Source: Macrostomum hystrix (taxonomy: Eukaryota > Platyhelminthes > Macrostomidae). Taken from it: a stretch of DNA of 64,000 nt. Position 1 is the first letter of the stretch; each line of letters starts with the position of its first letter. The position numbers were made by a program, and so were the translations under genes. This document shows positions 33,751 to 45,070 of this stretch, one piece after another. The DNA lies in the NCBI GenBank assembly GCA_950097015.1, contig CATNEN010000003.1, forward strand, positions 3,161,001 to 3,225,000, in the 5' to 3' direction. Under the pieces are notes generated by a model. The model searched no databases and had not been told where the DNA came from. It saw only the letters and a list, made by a program, of their open reading frames with translations.

Positions 33751-36450
33751 GTTCTGGGATATTTTTAACTCTGAAAAAGCTAAGAAATAGTCAATAATGA
33801 AAGAAATTATTGCGTCAGCAATAAATTCTCATGGATTGTTGCATGTGATTGTCTTTTTTCTGTTCTCACGATTCTCATTGATCCATTAAGTTGAGCTATA
33901 TATTGTCAATTACGATGAAAAAAAATTAATTTCTTTTTTAATTTAAAAAAGTATAAACAAAATAAAAAGCTCTATATATATTGTTTTTGTTTCTTTCCTT
34001 CATTTTAATCCTATTTATTAAGCAAGCTAGCTCTACTATTCTGTAAAAAAAGAGGAGCTAACTGAAAAACTTATATTCCATCAATATTAAAAATGCTTAC
34101 AAAATTCTGATCTGCTTAACTAAAAACAAGTTATTTTTCAGAAACAGTAAGTTTTTTGCTTAAATGTTTCTAACTTGAAGAAAACAGTTCTTGGTTGATT
34201 ATTATAATAAAATCATCAACATTCGAACCTCGGAATGAATGTCAACTAAACATTTTTGAAAGCCATACAAGAATGATACCAATGAGATCCATATTTTTTA
34301 ACTGTGGATTGCAACAATGAATCAGAACGAATTGTACAAAGCCTTCAAAAGCAAGACATATAAATTCCTCTTATCGACATGAACATGCAACAAAACTATT
34401 TTTAAAATCTGCAATTTTGTTCATTCTATGAACATCTGTTTCACACAAGTTTATTTCATAACTTTCAACACTGCAGAGACAAATAATCGATAAACATAAA
34501 TTAAGACCTAAGACTTGATATCTAGAGAACTGATTATAGCAGAAAAATACAAATACTTCTGCTCAGTTTCTTTTAAATTAAAAAGTATATATGTATTTTC
34601 GCATAATTTTTTATCCTTCTTAATGTAGCTAAGAGCCAAATAAACGACGGAGTCATTATTACAGAACCATACGCATACTTTTCAACTGATTTTCGTTACA
34701 CTACAAATAAATCACGCAATGTAACAGGCTTTAAAACAACTAAACATCTGAATTAGCAGCTATCTCTTTGTCTCACAGGAACAAAGTCATTAAAGAATAA
34801 TACTTAATTAATGAGATTAAGACATCTACATGATGACGTGCACTGAAACATCGGCATACATAAAAAAGTTCTTGCTAGCTAACTCAAAATTATATACCAC
34901 TCAAAACTTACTGCCAACATGTGCCAACACCTAGGTGTTTATATCCTCAAAATTTGTTTATAGTTAACTTTTAAATCCTGCTTACTTATAGCACTTCTAA
35001 AGCAGTAAGTATAAAATTATATGTCTTCTTTGTTTGTTAAGATAAATTTATAAAAGAAACACAAAACCGGAAAGGTAATACTCGTGTATTTGTCTCGAAA
35101 GCAAAATATTTTGTGTGCTATTACAAAACTTAATTTTCTCGAGGAAATATTTCCGAAAATGAAGCATACTTACCTCCGCTTGGAATGATGTTGAAAGCAA
35201 CAAAATATAGCTTTGTTTGTTTAAGGTGTAACTCTTAAATAACAATTGACATATCTACAAAAACTTAATTTATTATACTAGCTAGGCATAAAAAAGCTGC
35301 TGGACTCAGTTAGCGTGTTATAAAGAGTAGTGCTATATTTCAAGCAGTAAATTTTACATTGGTGTTGCTTTAGTTGTCGCGTCTTTTTACTTTTGGCTAG
35401 GTCTAAAGAACGTAAATAGCAAATTAAAGTATTTGCGTCCCTACTTTTCATAACTAAAATGCCGATGACTGTTCGAGCTAGATTTTTTCACTAAGTGCTT
35501 TGGTTTTATTGCTACCAACGTAGATAATCAAGAAATTTCAGTTAATTCTAGAGATTTTAAGGAAGAAAAGTTGAATCGAATCACATTCAGAATCTAGATT
35601 CATTTTGGTTCGTGCTCGGGGTTGAAAAGTTATTTCGTCTGGCGAGATATATGCATGCAGGACCCCATCTTTTCACATTCTATTTGAACATCGATCAACT
35701 GATTTTGCAATTTGAGTTTTCTAGTTTTATAAATAGGCTTTTTTGAAAGAATCAACTTCAAACCCAAAATTCAAAAGAACTCCTGCAAAAACTCTACAGA
35801 AGGCGCTCTTCGATAAGAGATCCGTTGCTATGCAAAATTTCCAATGAATTTCCAATGTACAATTGAAAAGCCTTTTACGCGTACTTAAGGTATCTAATGT
35901 GTATAGCTAGTATAGCTTCTACAATTCTTTCCAGCAATTTTCCATCCAACACCGACCAAAAGTTTTAAATGCGTAGCTTAAAATCGCTTGCGTACATTCT
36001 TGAGTTATATAGCCGAAACAACGAACCGATGAATTTCTAATGCGCCACTTGTAGCTCATGCTTTCATCCCACACGCAGCACGGGTTGCAAGCCTCCCTCA
36101 TCATTCCAGCCTCCATTCCCATAGCAGCACGCGGGTTAGTCCCAGCAGCTGTTGCTAGGGTGAAGCAATAGGGGAAGCACACGCGATAGAGGATGCTGCT
36201 GGTTTCTGGCAGCTTGTTCCCCATTCTCCCCTTTGTCTAACTGCAGTCCTCAACTCCTGTGGCCGTGCATGCAGCTCTGGCAAAAAGCCGCTTTTCTGCC
36301 ATCCCCACCCTGAAGAAGAAGAAAGAGACTCGCTTGTTGGTCGCCAGCCGCCTCCAGCCCCAACCACCACCCGCGCGGTTGTCAACCAAGCCACCGGGCG
36401 TCATAGCAACTAGGCGTCCCGCTTGAAGCGACACCCCCAAGCGACGTCCG
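33751..36450. other. Intergenic region between divergent LRRC74-like and caveolin genes
   Basis: It is AT-rich and without a recognised gene or array. It becomes GC-rich from about 36050 toward the caveolin promoter, where RFX-like half sites (TAGCAAC, GTTGTCAACC) appear. The minus-strand frames at 35919-36440 are judged to be chance. Confidence 0.5.
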
Positions 36451-36455
36451 ATGAG

Positions 36456-36464
36456 GATAAAAGG
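36456..36464 (+). promoter_or_regulatory. TATA-like element of caveolin gene A
   Basis: GATAAAAGG lies 132 bp before the start codon in a GC-rich stretch. Transcription would start near 36487. Confidence 0.5.
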
Positions 36465-36587
36465 AGCCCGCGGCCGATTCTCCTCACCGCGGCTAGGAAT
36501 TGAGACAGCAGCTTCAGTCAGGGCAGTCCTACAACAGCAAAGCAGCAGCTTATTTTTCTTTGCACAGTGGCTGATACAAAGAGTCTA

Positions 36588-37077
36588 ATGACTGAGATTG
36601 ATCTAGTCAACCGTGATCCCAACGGTATCAACTCCGGGATCCAGGTGAGAATAACTAATAAACTAAATCAAAATAACTAACTAGCAAACTTTCTGCCCGA
36701 AAGATCAATTAATGTCTCGCGGTTAAAAAAACTTCCAGGTTAAGTTTGAAGATGTCCTTGCTGAGCCAGATGGCGCTCACTCGATGGACTGCGTGTGGCA
36801 GAACAGCTACAAGTGCTACACCTGCGGCCTGGCGCTGTCCTACAAGATCGCCACCCTACTCTGCGGCATCTTCATCGCCCTCCACTGGGGCTGCACCTTC
36901 GGCTGCTTGGCATTCGAACAGATCTGGTACATCACGCCGAACTGCAAGGTGTTCGAGATCACAATGTCCTGCTTCAAGCGCTTCTTTGTCACCATCCTGG
37001 AGTGCTGCCTGGGACCGTGCTGTGCCACCTGCGGCATGTTCTTCAGCAACATCATGGTCACGAACAAGTCCGGCTGA
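36588..37077 (+). CDS. Caveolin A, 2 exons
   Basis: Caveolins are hairpin membrane proteins that shape plasma-membrane invaginations. Exons 36588..36644 and 36739..37077 (phase 0, GTGAGA...CCAG) give 131 residues. The N-terminus MTEIDLVNRDPNGIN and the block VKFEDVLAEPDGAHSMDCVW match the caveolin signature (DLVNRDP, FEDVxAEPxGxHSxDxxW). A hydrophobic hairpin of about 30 residues follows (IATLLCGIFIALHWGCTFGCLAF), then a cysteine-rich tail (CCLGPCCATCGMFFSNI). The protein is short and unusually rich in cysteine compared with vertebrate CAV1; some of these may be palmitoylated (inference). A paralogue lies 4 kb downstream in the same orientation. Confidence 0.93.
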
Positions 37078-38340
37078 TCGCTCACGTCATGCTCGATTTC
37101 TAACTAGCAGAACCCGACTGAAGCTGAAAACAACTTGAACTGCGAAGAATTACGGAATCCATTTGAATTGCCGCGCTTGTTTGACTTTTAATTATAACAA
37201 CTGACTATTCATAGGTTATTTTACGATCGTATATAAAAATTGCCGATATTATATTTAACAAAAACTATTCCTAAATGAAATTAAACTAATATTTTGATTT
37301 TTTTTGTTTTGTTCCTTTCAGCTCTCTTATAATATAAATATTTTTGTTTTCTTGCACACGTGCGCAAGTCCAGATCCGTCTTTGTCACTCTAAATGTCTT
37401 ATTTCAATAGGGTGTGCTTGTTCAAGCTCATTTTCTGCTTTTCCGATTAAACCGCCTAAATTAAAGTCCTGCTTTTAAGTTATAACTGCTGCTGTTCCGA
37501 GCGATTCGTGAATTTATTTGTTCGTAAAATTGTTTTGGGAATAAATGAAACATTGCGAATATTTGAGAACAGAAGATTTTTTATACACATGAGAGTAAAG
37601 TTAAAGAGAACTATTAACTAATTAAATCTACCTGATTCAAACCTGTTTCAACAAAAATTTTATCTTTAATTTTTGTCTAGTCTGATAACATGTCACCCAG
37701 ACATAATAGAAGTTTTAATTGTCTCAACTAAAGCACGTTTTTGCGAGTAATATGTAATATTATGAATACTCACTTTTACTGATCGTGAAATTATTGTGTA
37801 AACAAGTAAACATCAGTTATATTAAAATAAAGTTTAACTAACACTTATAAACAATAAGGCCGCAATAAATAACTAGAAGATCATGTGGAAGATTATAACA
37901 AATCTGGAAAATCATTTGTTTTTTCTGCTTTCGTTTAAAAATATGGATGACAGAAACGAAACTTTGCTTGGTCGCCAAATCCACCCATCGCATAGGCCCA
38001 TTGCAAGTTAAAGTCTCCATTTAGCATGGGATGCGAACTCACGACCTCAAAGTTATATGTACGAATATTAAACTACTCGTGTGAGGAAGCAAAAGAAATT
38101 TAAATTTATCGAGAACGCAAAATCCCAAAAACAGGTAGAGCTCTCAAACAAAGTGCAGCAAGTTTTATGTGAGTTCAGGGAAAATTCGTTCAAGATTACA
38201 CACGCACTATATAAAAATATCCCAAATCTGGCGAAAATGACTCTCTGGATCCTACGGGGAAAGAATTGGTAGACTATTGGTAGTCTTTGAGCTGTGCCTG
38301 GAGAGTAGAAATTCTTCTTTGTTTACCGAACCGCTGCCCC
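37078..38340 (+). other. Intergenic, 3' flank of caveolin A
   Basis: An AATAAA at about 37545 could end the transcript. At about 37985-38055 a tRNA-like B box in inverse orientation (GGGATGCGAACTCACGACCT on plus) suggests a SINE fragment. No gene is recognised; the open frame at 38081-38272 has no known motif. Confidence 0.4.
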
Positions 38341-38342
38341 GG

Positions 38343-38785
38343 GTTGCCATGACAACGCTTGGTGCTCAAGCTTTTGGGTAAGCAATATGGGTCAGGAAGG
38401 TATACAGAGAGTTGCCAGTGGTGGGAGAATGATAGATAGGCCTTAGTAACAGCGTTACCCGTCGATCCCAATGGGGACGCCAAACTCACTTCTTTCGTTT
38501 AAGAACTATTAGGATTGGATCGACCAATCCTTCGCAGAGAGTAGAGAAGAGAGGGAGAGAGAGGTACAGGCCAACTATGCCACACTCCAAATCCTGGCTC
38601 TAGTGCTTTTTCAGTGCTTCCCAGGAAAATGTTTTTTTTGTTTTACAAACCGTCCCCAGCTTCCATTGTTGAGCTCTATCTCTGTCTTTGCACGCACTTT
38701 TAGCAGATAAAACACAGGGGTAGAGTTCTGAGATGGTTAGAGAGAAAAGGAATGGAAAGAATTGTCACCCGTTGCTAATAGCAAT
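38343..38785. promoter_or_regulatory. Two RFX X-box-like palindromes
   Basis: GTTGCCATGACAAC at 38343-38356 fits the X-box consensus (GTNRCC, spacer, RGYAAC). GTTGCTAATAGCAAT at 38771-38785 is a weaker match. Both belong to the group of such palindromes between the caveolin genes. Confidence 0.5.
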
Positions 38786-38814
38786 GGAGCTTTTATGAAA
38801 GAGAAATGTAGGAT

Positions 38815-38877
38815 TAATATATCGCCGCTGAGTGCTTTAACGGTCTTAGCACGAGTGCGCGAAGCGGCGATATATTA
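38815..38877. repeat. 15-bp perfect inverted repeat (hairpin)
   Basis: TAATATATCGCCGCT at 38815-38829 is exactly inverted at 38863-38877. Inside, GTGCT/AGCAC can also pair. Confidence 0.85.
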
Positions 38878-39118
38878 GTTGCATTGTAATATGCAAGCTG
38901 GGCCACAGACACTTGCGTTAAATGCACGCTCAAGCCTGTGGTTACGCTCCACATAGTGGCTGGCAAAATAAACTGTTTTTGTGCTTGTAGCGTTAGACGC
39001 ACGCTAAATGCGTTACACGCATGATGAAAACGCTTAGCGCGGTTGAGTTTCTACCATAGACTACTTGCGTTACACGCACGCTGTCTAACGTTTAATGCAC
39101 CGCATTGGAACTTTACCA

Positions 39119-39194
39119 GTTGGGTGCCGAGCAAGTTAATGGCGGTCGATCGAGGCGCGAGATCGTAATCGCCATTAACTGCGAGGCAGCCAAC
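39119..39194. repeat. Imperfect inverted repeat
   Basis: GTTGGGTGCC (39119-39128) and AGTTAATGGCG (39134-39144) pair with CGCCATTAACT (39170-39180) and GGCAGCCAAC (39185-39194) with one mismatch. Its right arm overlaps the left end of the 60-bp hairpin that follows, so the two structures exclude each other there. Confidence 0.85.
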
Positions 39195-39340
39195 CGGTAA
39201 AAGCATTATAAGGCTTCAGGCCATAGACAAATCAACTCCCCCTATAACGCTATCTGGCGGCTGTCGGTCGACAAGCAACGGCGTTATAGGGGGGTTGATT
39301 TGTCTATGGCCTGAAGCCTTATAATGCTTTTACCGGTTGG
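39190..39340. repeat. 60-bp near-perfect inverted repeat with 30-nt loop
   Basis: The left arm 39190-39250 begins CCAACCGGTAAAAGCATTAT; the right arm 39281-39340 ends with its reverse complement. The only difference is one base near the AACTCCCCC/GGGGGGTT position. The loop is 39251-39280. No open frame or transposon end is recognised. A GAAGCCTTATAATGC piece recurs at 39484. Confidence 0.95.
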
Positions 39341-40143
39341 TAAAATACTTTAATTGATAATTAAAAGAAACAAATATAAGCGTCCAAATTTTGTCAGCTT
39401 CTGGCTCATGGCTGATTGGCGCAGTTTGTGCCATAGACATGCCATTATCGCTGAGTGATCGTTTATACCATAATACGTTGCTGAAGCCTTATAATGCGTG
39501 TTACAATGCTGATTAAAACACTCATGTTACGATGCTAGAAATGAATTTTATCGTCTAAGAACACTATTGAAAAGTAAAAAGCGATTGCACTCGAAAACTA
39601 CAAGAAATTTATACTTTATTTCGCACCTTTCCAAGTTGTACGTTAAAACAGTGACGCGAGTTTTGTGATATGATTTTTAGAACAATGTTTCGTGCTAAAT
39701 TAAGCATTTTTTAGACTTTTGTCATGATTTTGATTTCTCGAATCAGCGGCTAAGGAAGGCCACCAAACTCTGTTTCGTTTCATTTTTGAGTAGATTTTTG
39801 ATTCGGGCTTCTCAATCCATTGTTGTTTATAACAAGCGAAACTAGAATCTAATTATAAGCATGGAATACAACTAAAGTACATTGATGTGAATTATCGAAA
39901 TAGAATACTGTTGTGCCACTTAACAAAGCTAAATAATCATTAATTGCAATCGGTTCTCTGTTACATAGCGAATTGCGATTGTTTGTAAAGCCTTTGAGTC
40001 ATTAATCCCAGAGGCACCCATCAGAACAACCTCAGGAGCGGGGTTGGCGATAATAAGCGCGGCTGATGTGCTAATTTTGTGGGAAAATTCAACCAGCTCT
40101 CTCTCTAACTCAACCCCCTGCTGACCCTTCTGTCTTTCCCATC

Positions 40144-40847
40144 GTTGCTATTGGCAACAGCTCCACGCAGCGAAGGATTAAGCTGAGTACAACCCTTGAG
40201 TTAGAGAGGATTTAAGAGAAAGGAACTGCATAGACAAAGCAGCTGGATGGTTGGACTGTACACTGGTGGAAAAACCTAAAAGCTTTTCTGATTTCTTTTG
40301 TTCTTATTTTTGGACAGCAGCAGCAGCAGTTCATAGCGGAAACTGGTGGCAAAAATAGGATTTTTGCTAACGGCGCTGGGTTGGCTACTGAAAGAGAGGC
40401 ATAGATAATGAGATTGGGCCAGCGGAGGGTGGTTGTTCGGTTGCTAGGGGCAACGTACATTACCTTTCGTTGGGATTGTGAACAGAAAAATGTCTTTCTG
40501 TGCGTGCAATAGTTATTCTCTGCAGGACTAAGCAAAAGAAAAATAAAAGACTGGGAATGACAGGTCTGTAAGACAGCAGATTGAATATAGCTACCGGAAA
40601 TGGTTGTCATGGTAACCATTCCTCTTTCTGGTTGGCGACAGCTAGCTATAGCTATGAGCAGACAATTAAGTTGGTTATATTGAATTCAATGGCACACAGG
40701 CAGACAATTGAGTTGCTGCGAATCGCACAAATCTCAATAACTCTGAGTGCTCCGTTTCATGCTGGCCGTTGGTGTGCATTCGCGTGTGTGCAGGCGCCGA
40801 TACAGATATGGCTACCATTGTTACTTTGTTTGGTTGCTATCGGCAAC
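40144..40847. promoter_or_regulatory. Cluster of four RFX X-box-like palindromes upstream of caveolin B
   Basis: GTTGCTATTGGCAAC (40144-40158), GTTGCTAGGGGCAAC (40440-40454), GTTGTCATGGTAAC (40603-40616) and GTTGCTATCGGCAAC (40833-40847) are all close to the GTTGCC-N(1-3)-GGCAAC X-box. The last lies 115 bp before the TATA box of caveolin B. RFX binding is inferred from the motif only. Confidence 0.55.
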
Positions 40848-40961
40848 TATTCAACATAGAATAAAATAATTAGCAATGCTCTGATAGATTAGACAAATAA
40901 CTGGGGGTGTCTAACTGGGCTCGTTCAATTGTGAATTGAGTTTTTGTTTGAGTGCGTGCCC

Positions 40962-40969
40962 TATATATA
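40962..40969 (+). promoter_or_regulatory. TATA box of caveolin gene B
   Basis: TATATATA lies 91 bp before the ATG of caveolin B. Start of transcription is expected near 40993. Confidence 0.65.
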
Positions 40970-41059
40970 CAACGGGTCCTCGTAAAAAACACAGAATATC
41001 TGCCTATCGATAAGAAAATCGGAACTTTGTTAAAATCATCTGAGCCTTTAAGCTAAGTC

Positions 41060-42144
41060 ATGTCTGAAGAATTGGATCTAGTTAATAGAGATCCCAACGG
41101 CCTCAACCAGGGATTGCAGGCAAGGTTTCGTTTCGAATTTCGTTTCTGTCTAAATAATTCTTTAGAGTAGCATTTCCGATGAGGTTTTCGGCAATGCTCT
41201 TTTTATCGGAGTTGGTAAAACTAATCAACGGATGGGTGCGATCCCGAATTCTCCGAAATCTACAACTAGAAAAAGTCTAGGGTGCACAGAATTCTTTGCT
41301 CTGTGGAAATCCCAACTTCAAATAAATGCCAAATCCTAAAAAATCCTAACTCCAAAGAAATCCCAAATCCTAAAAAATCCCTACTCGAACGGAATACCAA
41401 CTCAAAATGAATCACAACTCCAAAAAATCCCAACTCGAAAGAAATTCCAACTACAAAGAAATCCCTACTTCAAAGAAATCCCAACTCCATAGAAATCCTA
41501 ACTCCAAATAAATCCCAACTCCAAGGAAGTCCCAACTTCAAAGAAATCCCAACTCCAAAGAAATCCCAACTCCAGAGAAGTCCCAACTCCAAAGAAGTCC
41601 CAACTCCAAAGAAGTCCCAACTCCAGAGAAGTCCCAACTCCAAAGAAGTCCCAACTCCAAAGAAATCCCAACTCCAAAGAAATCCCAATTCCATTGAAAT
41701 CCCAAATCCAAATGAATCCCAACTCCTAATAAATCCCAAACTCTCTAAAACCCAACTCAGAGCATAGATTTAATGACTAGCTGAGTCTGCACATGCCAAT
41801 AACAGGTAAAGTTCGAAGACGTCCTTGCTGAGCCAGATGGCGCTCACTCGATGGACTGCGTGTGGCGGAACAGCTACAAGTGCTACACCTGCGGCCTGGC
41901 GCTGTCCTACAAGATCGCCACCCTGTTCTGTGGTATCTTTATCGCCCTATACTGGGGCTGCACCTTCGGCTGCGTAGCTTTCAACGAAGTCTGGTGCATG
42001 ACGCCAACCTGCAAGCTGTTCGAATTGTCGCTTCGCTGCGTCAAACGATTCGTAATGGTCATGCTGGACTGTTGCCTGGGGCCCTGCTGCGCCTCCTGCG
42101 GAATGATTCTGAGCAATATTGTTGTCACACAGAAGGCGGGATGA
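41060..42144 (+). CDS. Caveolin B, 2 exons, GC-AG intron
   Basis: Exons 41060..41119 and 41806..42144 give 132 residues. The intron starts with GC (CAG|GCAAGG), the usual context for GC-AG introns, and ends ATAACAG; the frame is kept (phase 0) exactly as in caveolin A. The N-terminus reads MSEELDLVNRDPNGLNQ, followed by VKFEDVLAEPDGAHSMDCVW, the hydrophobic hairpin and a cysteine-rich tail (CCLGPCCASCGMILSNI). Exon 2 has the same length (339 nt) as in gene A. The 104 bp coding for VLAEPDGAHS to KIAT differ at one base between the genes, while flanking codons differ at many silent sites. The 686-bp intron holds its own minisatellite. Confidence 0.92.
41310..41755. repeat. 17-bp minisatellite, about 26 copies
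   Basis: The unit is CAACTCCAAAGAAATCC, with AAGTCC variants. It fills the caveolin B intron and ends 50 bp before the acceptor. Confidence 0.95.
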
Positions 42145-42354
42145 ACGACTGCTAGCGTTTTGTGCGAAGGTCGCAATTACTTGTCGATTCACGAGATAAC
42201 AATAAGTCAAAAAGGATGTCGGGTGATGATGAAATGAACAAAAACTACACATTTATTAACGAAAAAATGTTATTGAGAGTGTCTTCTCGGTCGTGATGCC
42301 TTTAGGCTGCATTTTGAACAGTTTGGGATGCATCGTCATCACCAAACAGTTAGG

Positions 42355-45070
42355 GATGTTTCGTCGATTGGTTTGTGATGTATCGTCAATTGGTTTGTGA
42401 TGTATCGTCGATTGGTTTGTGATGTATCGTCGATTGGTTTGTGATGTATCGTCGATTGGTTTGTGATGTATCGTCGATTGCTTTATGATGTATCGTCGAT
42501 TGGTTTGTGATGTATCGTCGATTGGTTTGTGATGTATCGTCGATTGGTTTGTGATGTATCGTCGATTGGTTTGTGATGTATCGTCTATTGGTTTGTGATG
42601 TATCGTCGATTGGTTTGTGATGCATCGTCGATTGGTTTGTGATGCATCGTCGATTGGTTTGTGATGTATCGTCAATTGGTTTGTGATGTATCGTCAATTG
42701 GTTTGTGATGTATCGTCAATTGGTTTGTGATGTATCGTCGATTGGTTTATGATGTATCGTCAATTGGTTTGTGATGTATCGTCAATTGGTTTGTGATGTA
42801 TCGTCAATTGGTTTGTGATGTATCGTCGATTGGTTTATGATGTATCGTCGATTGGTTTATGATGTATCGTCGATTGGTTTGTGATGTATCGTCGATTGGT
42901 TTGTGATGTATCGTCGATTGGTTTGTGATGTATCGTCGATTGGTTTGTGATGTATCGTCGATTGGTTTATGATGTATCGTCGATTGGTTTGTGATGTATC
43001 GTCGATTGGTTTGTGATGTATCGTCGATTGGTTTGTGATGTATCGTCGATTGGTTTATGATGTATCGTCGATTGTTTTGTGATGTATCGTCGATTGGTTT
43101 GTGATGTATCGTCGATTGCTTTATGATGTATCGTCGATTGGTTTGTGATGTATCGTCGATTGGTTTATGATGTATCGTCAATTGGTTTATGATGTATCGT
43201 CAATTGGTTTATGATGTATCGTCGATTGGTTTGTGATGTATCGTCAATTGGTTTATGATGTATCGTCAATTGGTTTATGATGTATCGTCGATTGTTTTGT
43301 GATGTATCGTCGATTGTTTTGTGATGTATCGTCGATTGTTTTGTGATGTATCGTCAATTGGTTTGTGATGTATCGTCGATTGTTTTGTGATGTATCGTCG
43401 ATTGGTTTGTGATGTATCGTCGATTGCTTTATGATGTATCGTCGATTGGTTTGTGATGTATCGTCGATTGGTTTGTGATGTATCGTCGATTGGTTTGTGA
43501 TGTATCGTCGATTGGTTTGTGATGTATCGTCAATTGGTTTGTGATGTATCGTCGATTGGTTTGTGATGTATCGTCGATTGGTTTGTGATGTATCGTCTAT
43601 TGGTTTATGATGTATCGTCGATTGGTTTGTGATGTATCGTCGATTGGTTTGTGATGTATCGTCGATTGGTTTGTGATGTATCGTCGATTGCTTTATGATG
43701 TATCGTCGATTGGTTTGTGATGTATCGTCGATTGTTTTGTGATGTATCGTCGATTGGTTTATGATGTATCGTCGATTGGTTTATGATGTATCGTCGATTG
43801 GTTTGTGATGTATCGTCGATTGGTTTGTGATGTATCGTCGATTGGTTTGTGATGTATCGTCGATTGGTTTGTGATGTATCGTCGATTGGTTTATGATGTA
43901 TCGTCGATTGGTTTGTGATGTATCGTCGATTGGTTTGTGATGTATCGTCGATTGGTTTGTGATGTATCGTCAATTGGTTTGTGATGTATCGTCGATTGGT
44001 TTGTGATGTATCGTCGATTGGTTTGTGATGTATCGTCGATTGGTTTGTGATGTATCGTCAATTGGTTTATGATGTATCGTCGATTGGTTTATGATGTATC
44101 GTCGATTGGTTTGTGATGTATCGTCGATTGGTTTGTGATGTATCGTCAATTGGTTTGTGATGTATCGTCGATTGGTTTGTGATGTATCGTCAATTGGTTT
44201 GTGATGTATCGTCAATTGGTTTGTGATGTATCGTCGATTGCTTTATGATGTATCGTCGATTGGTTTGTGATGTATTGTCGATTGCTTTATGATGTATCGT
44301 CGATTGGTTTATGATGTATCGTCGATTGGTTTGTGATGTATCGTCGATTGGTTTATGATGTATCGTCGATTGGTTTGTGATGTATCGTCGATTGGTTTAT
44401 GATGTATCGTCGATTGGTTTGTGATGTATCGTCGATTGGTTTGTGATGTATCGTCGATTGGTTTATGATGTATCGTCGATTGGTTTGTGATGTATCGTCG
44501 ATTGGTTTATGATGTATCGTCGATTGTTTTGTGATGTATCGTCGATTGGTTTGTGATGTATCGTCGATTGCTTTATGATGTATCGTCGATTGGTTTATGA
44601 TGTATCGTCGATTGGTTTATGATGTATCGTCAATTGGTTTGTGATGTATCGTCGATTGCTTTATGATGTATCGTCGATTGGTTTGTGATGTATCGTCAAT
44701 TGGTTTATGATGTATCGTCGATTGGTTTGTGATGTATCGTCGATTGGTTTGTGATGTATCGTCGATTGGTTTATGATGTATCGTCGATTGCTTTATGATG
44801 TATCGTCAATTGGTTTATGATGTATCGTCGATTGGTTTGTGATGTATCGTCGATTGGTTTGTGATGTATCGTCGATTGCTTTATGATGTATCGTCGATTG
44901 GTTTGTGATGTATCGTCGATTGGTTTATGATGTATCGTCGATTGGTTTGTGATGTATCGTCGATTGGTTTGTGATGTATCGTCAAACAGTTAGTGATGTA
45001 TCGTCAAACAGTTAGTGATGCATCGTCAAACAGTTAGTGATGTATCATCGATTGGTTTGTCATGTACCGT
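42355..45070. repeat. 22-bp minisatellite, about 122 copies
   Basis: The unit contains GATGTATCGTCGATTGGTTT plus GT. It has a few recurrent variants (AATTGG, TTTATG, GCTTTATG). The longest array in the window, it lies about 210 bp past the caveolin B stop codon. At the right end the spacer changes to AAACAGTTAGTG before the array ends. The long open frames within it are only repeat translation. Confidence 0.98.

Noticed and set aside
36155-36440. Minus-strand gene upstream of caveolin A
   Set aside because: Overlapping frames have no motif; the region is GC-rich promoter DNA of caveolin A.
42355-45070. CRISPR array
   Set aside because: The repeats are contiguous with no unique spacers, the genome is eukaryotic, and there are no cas genes. 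It is a minisatellite.
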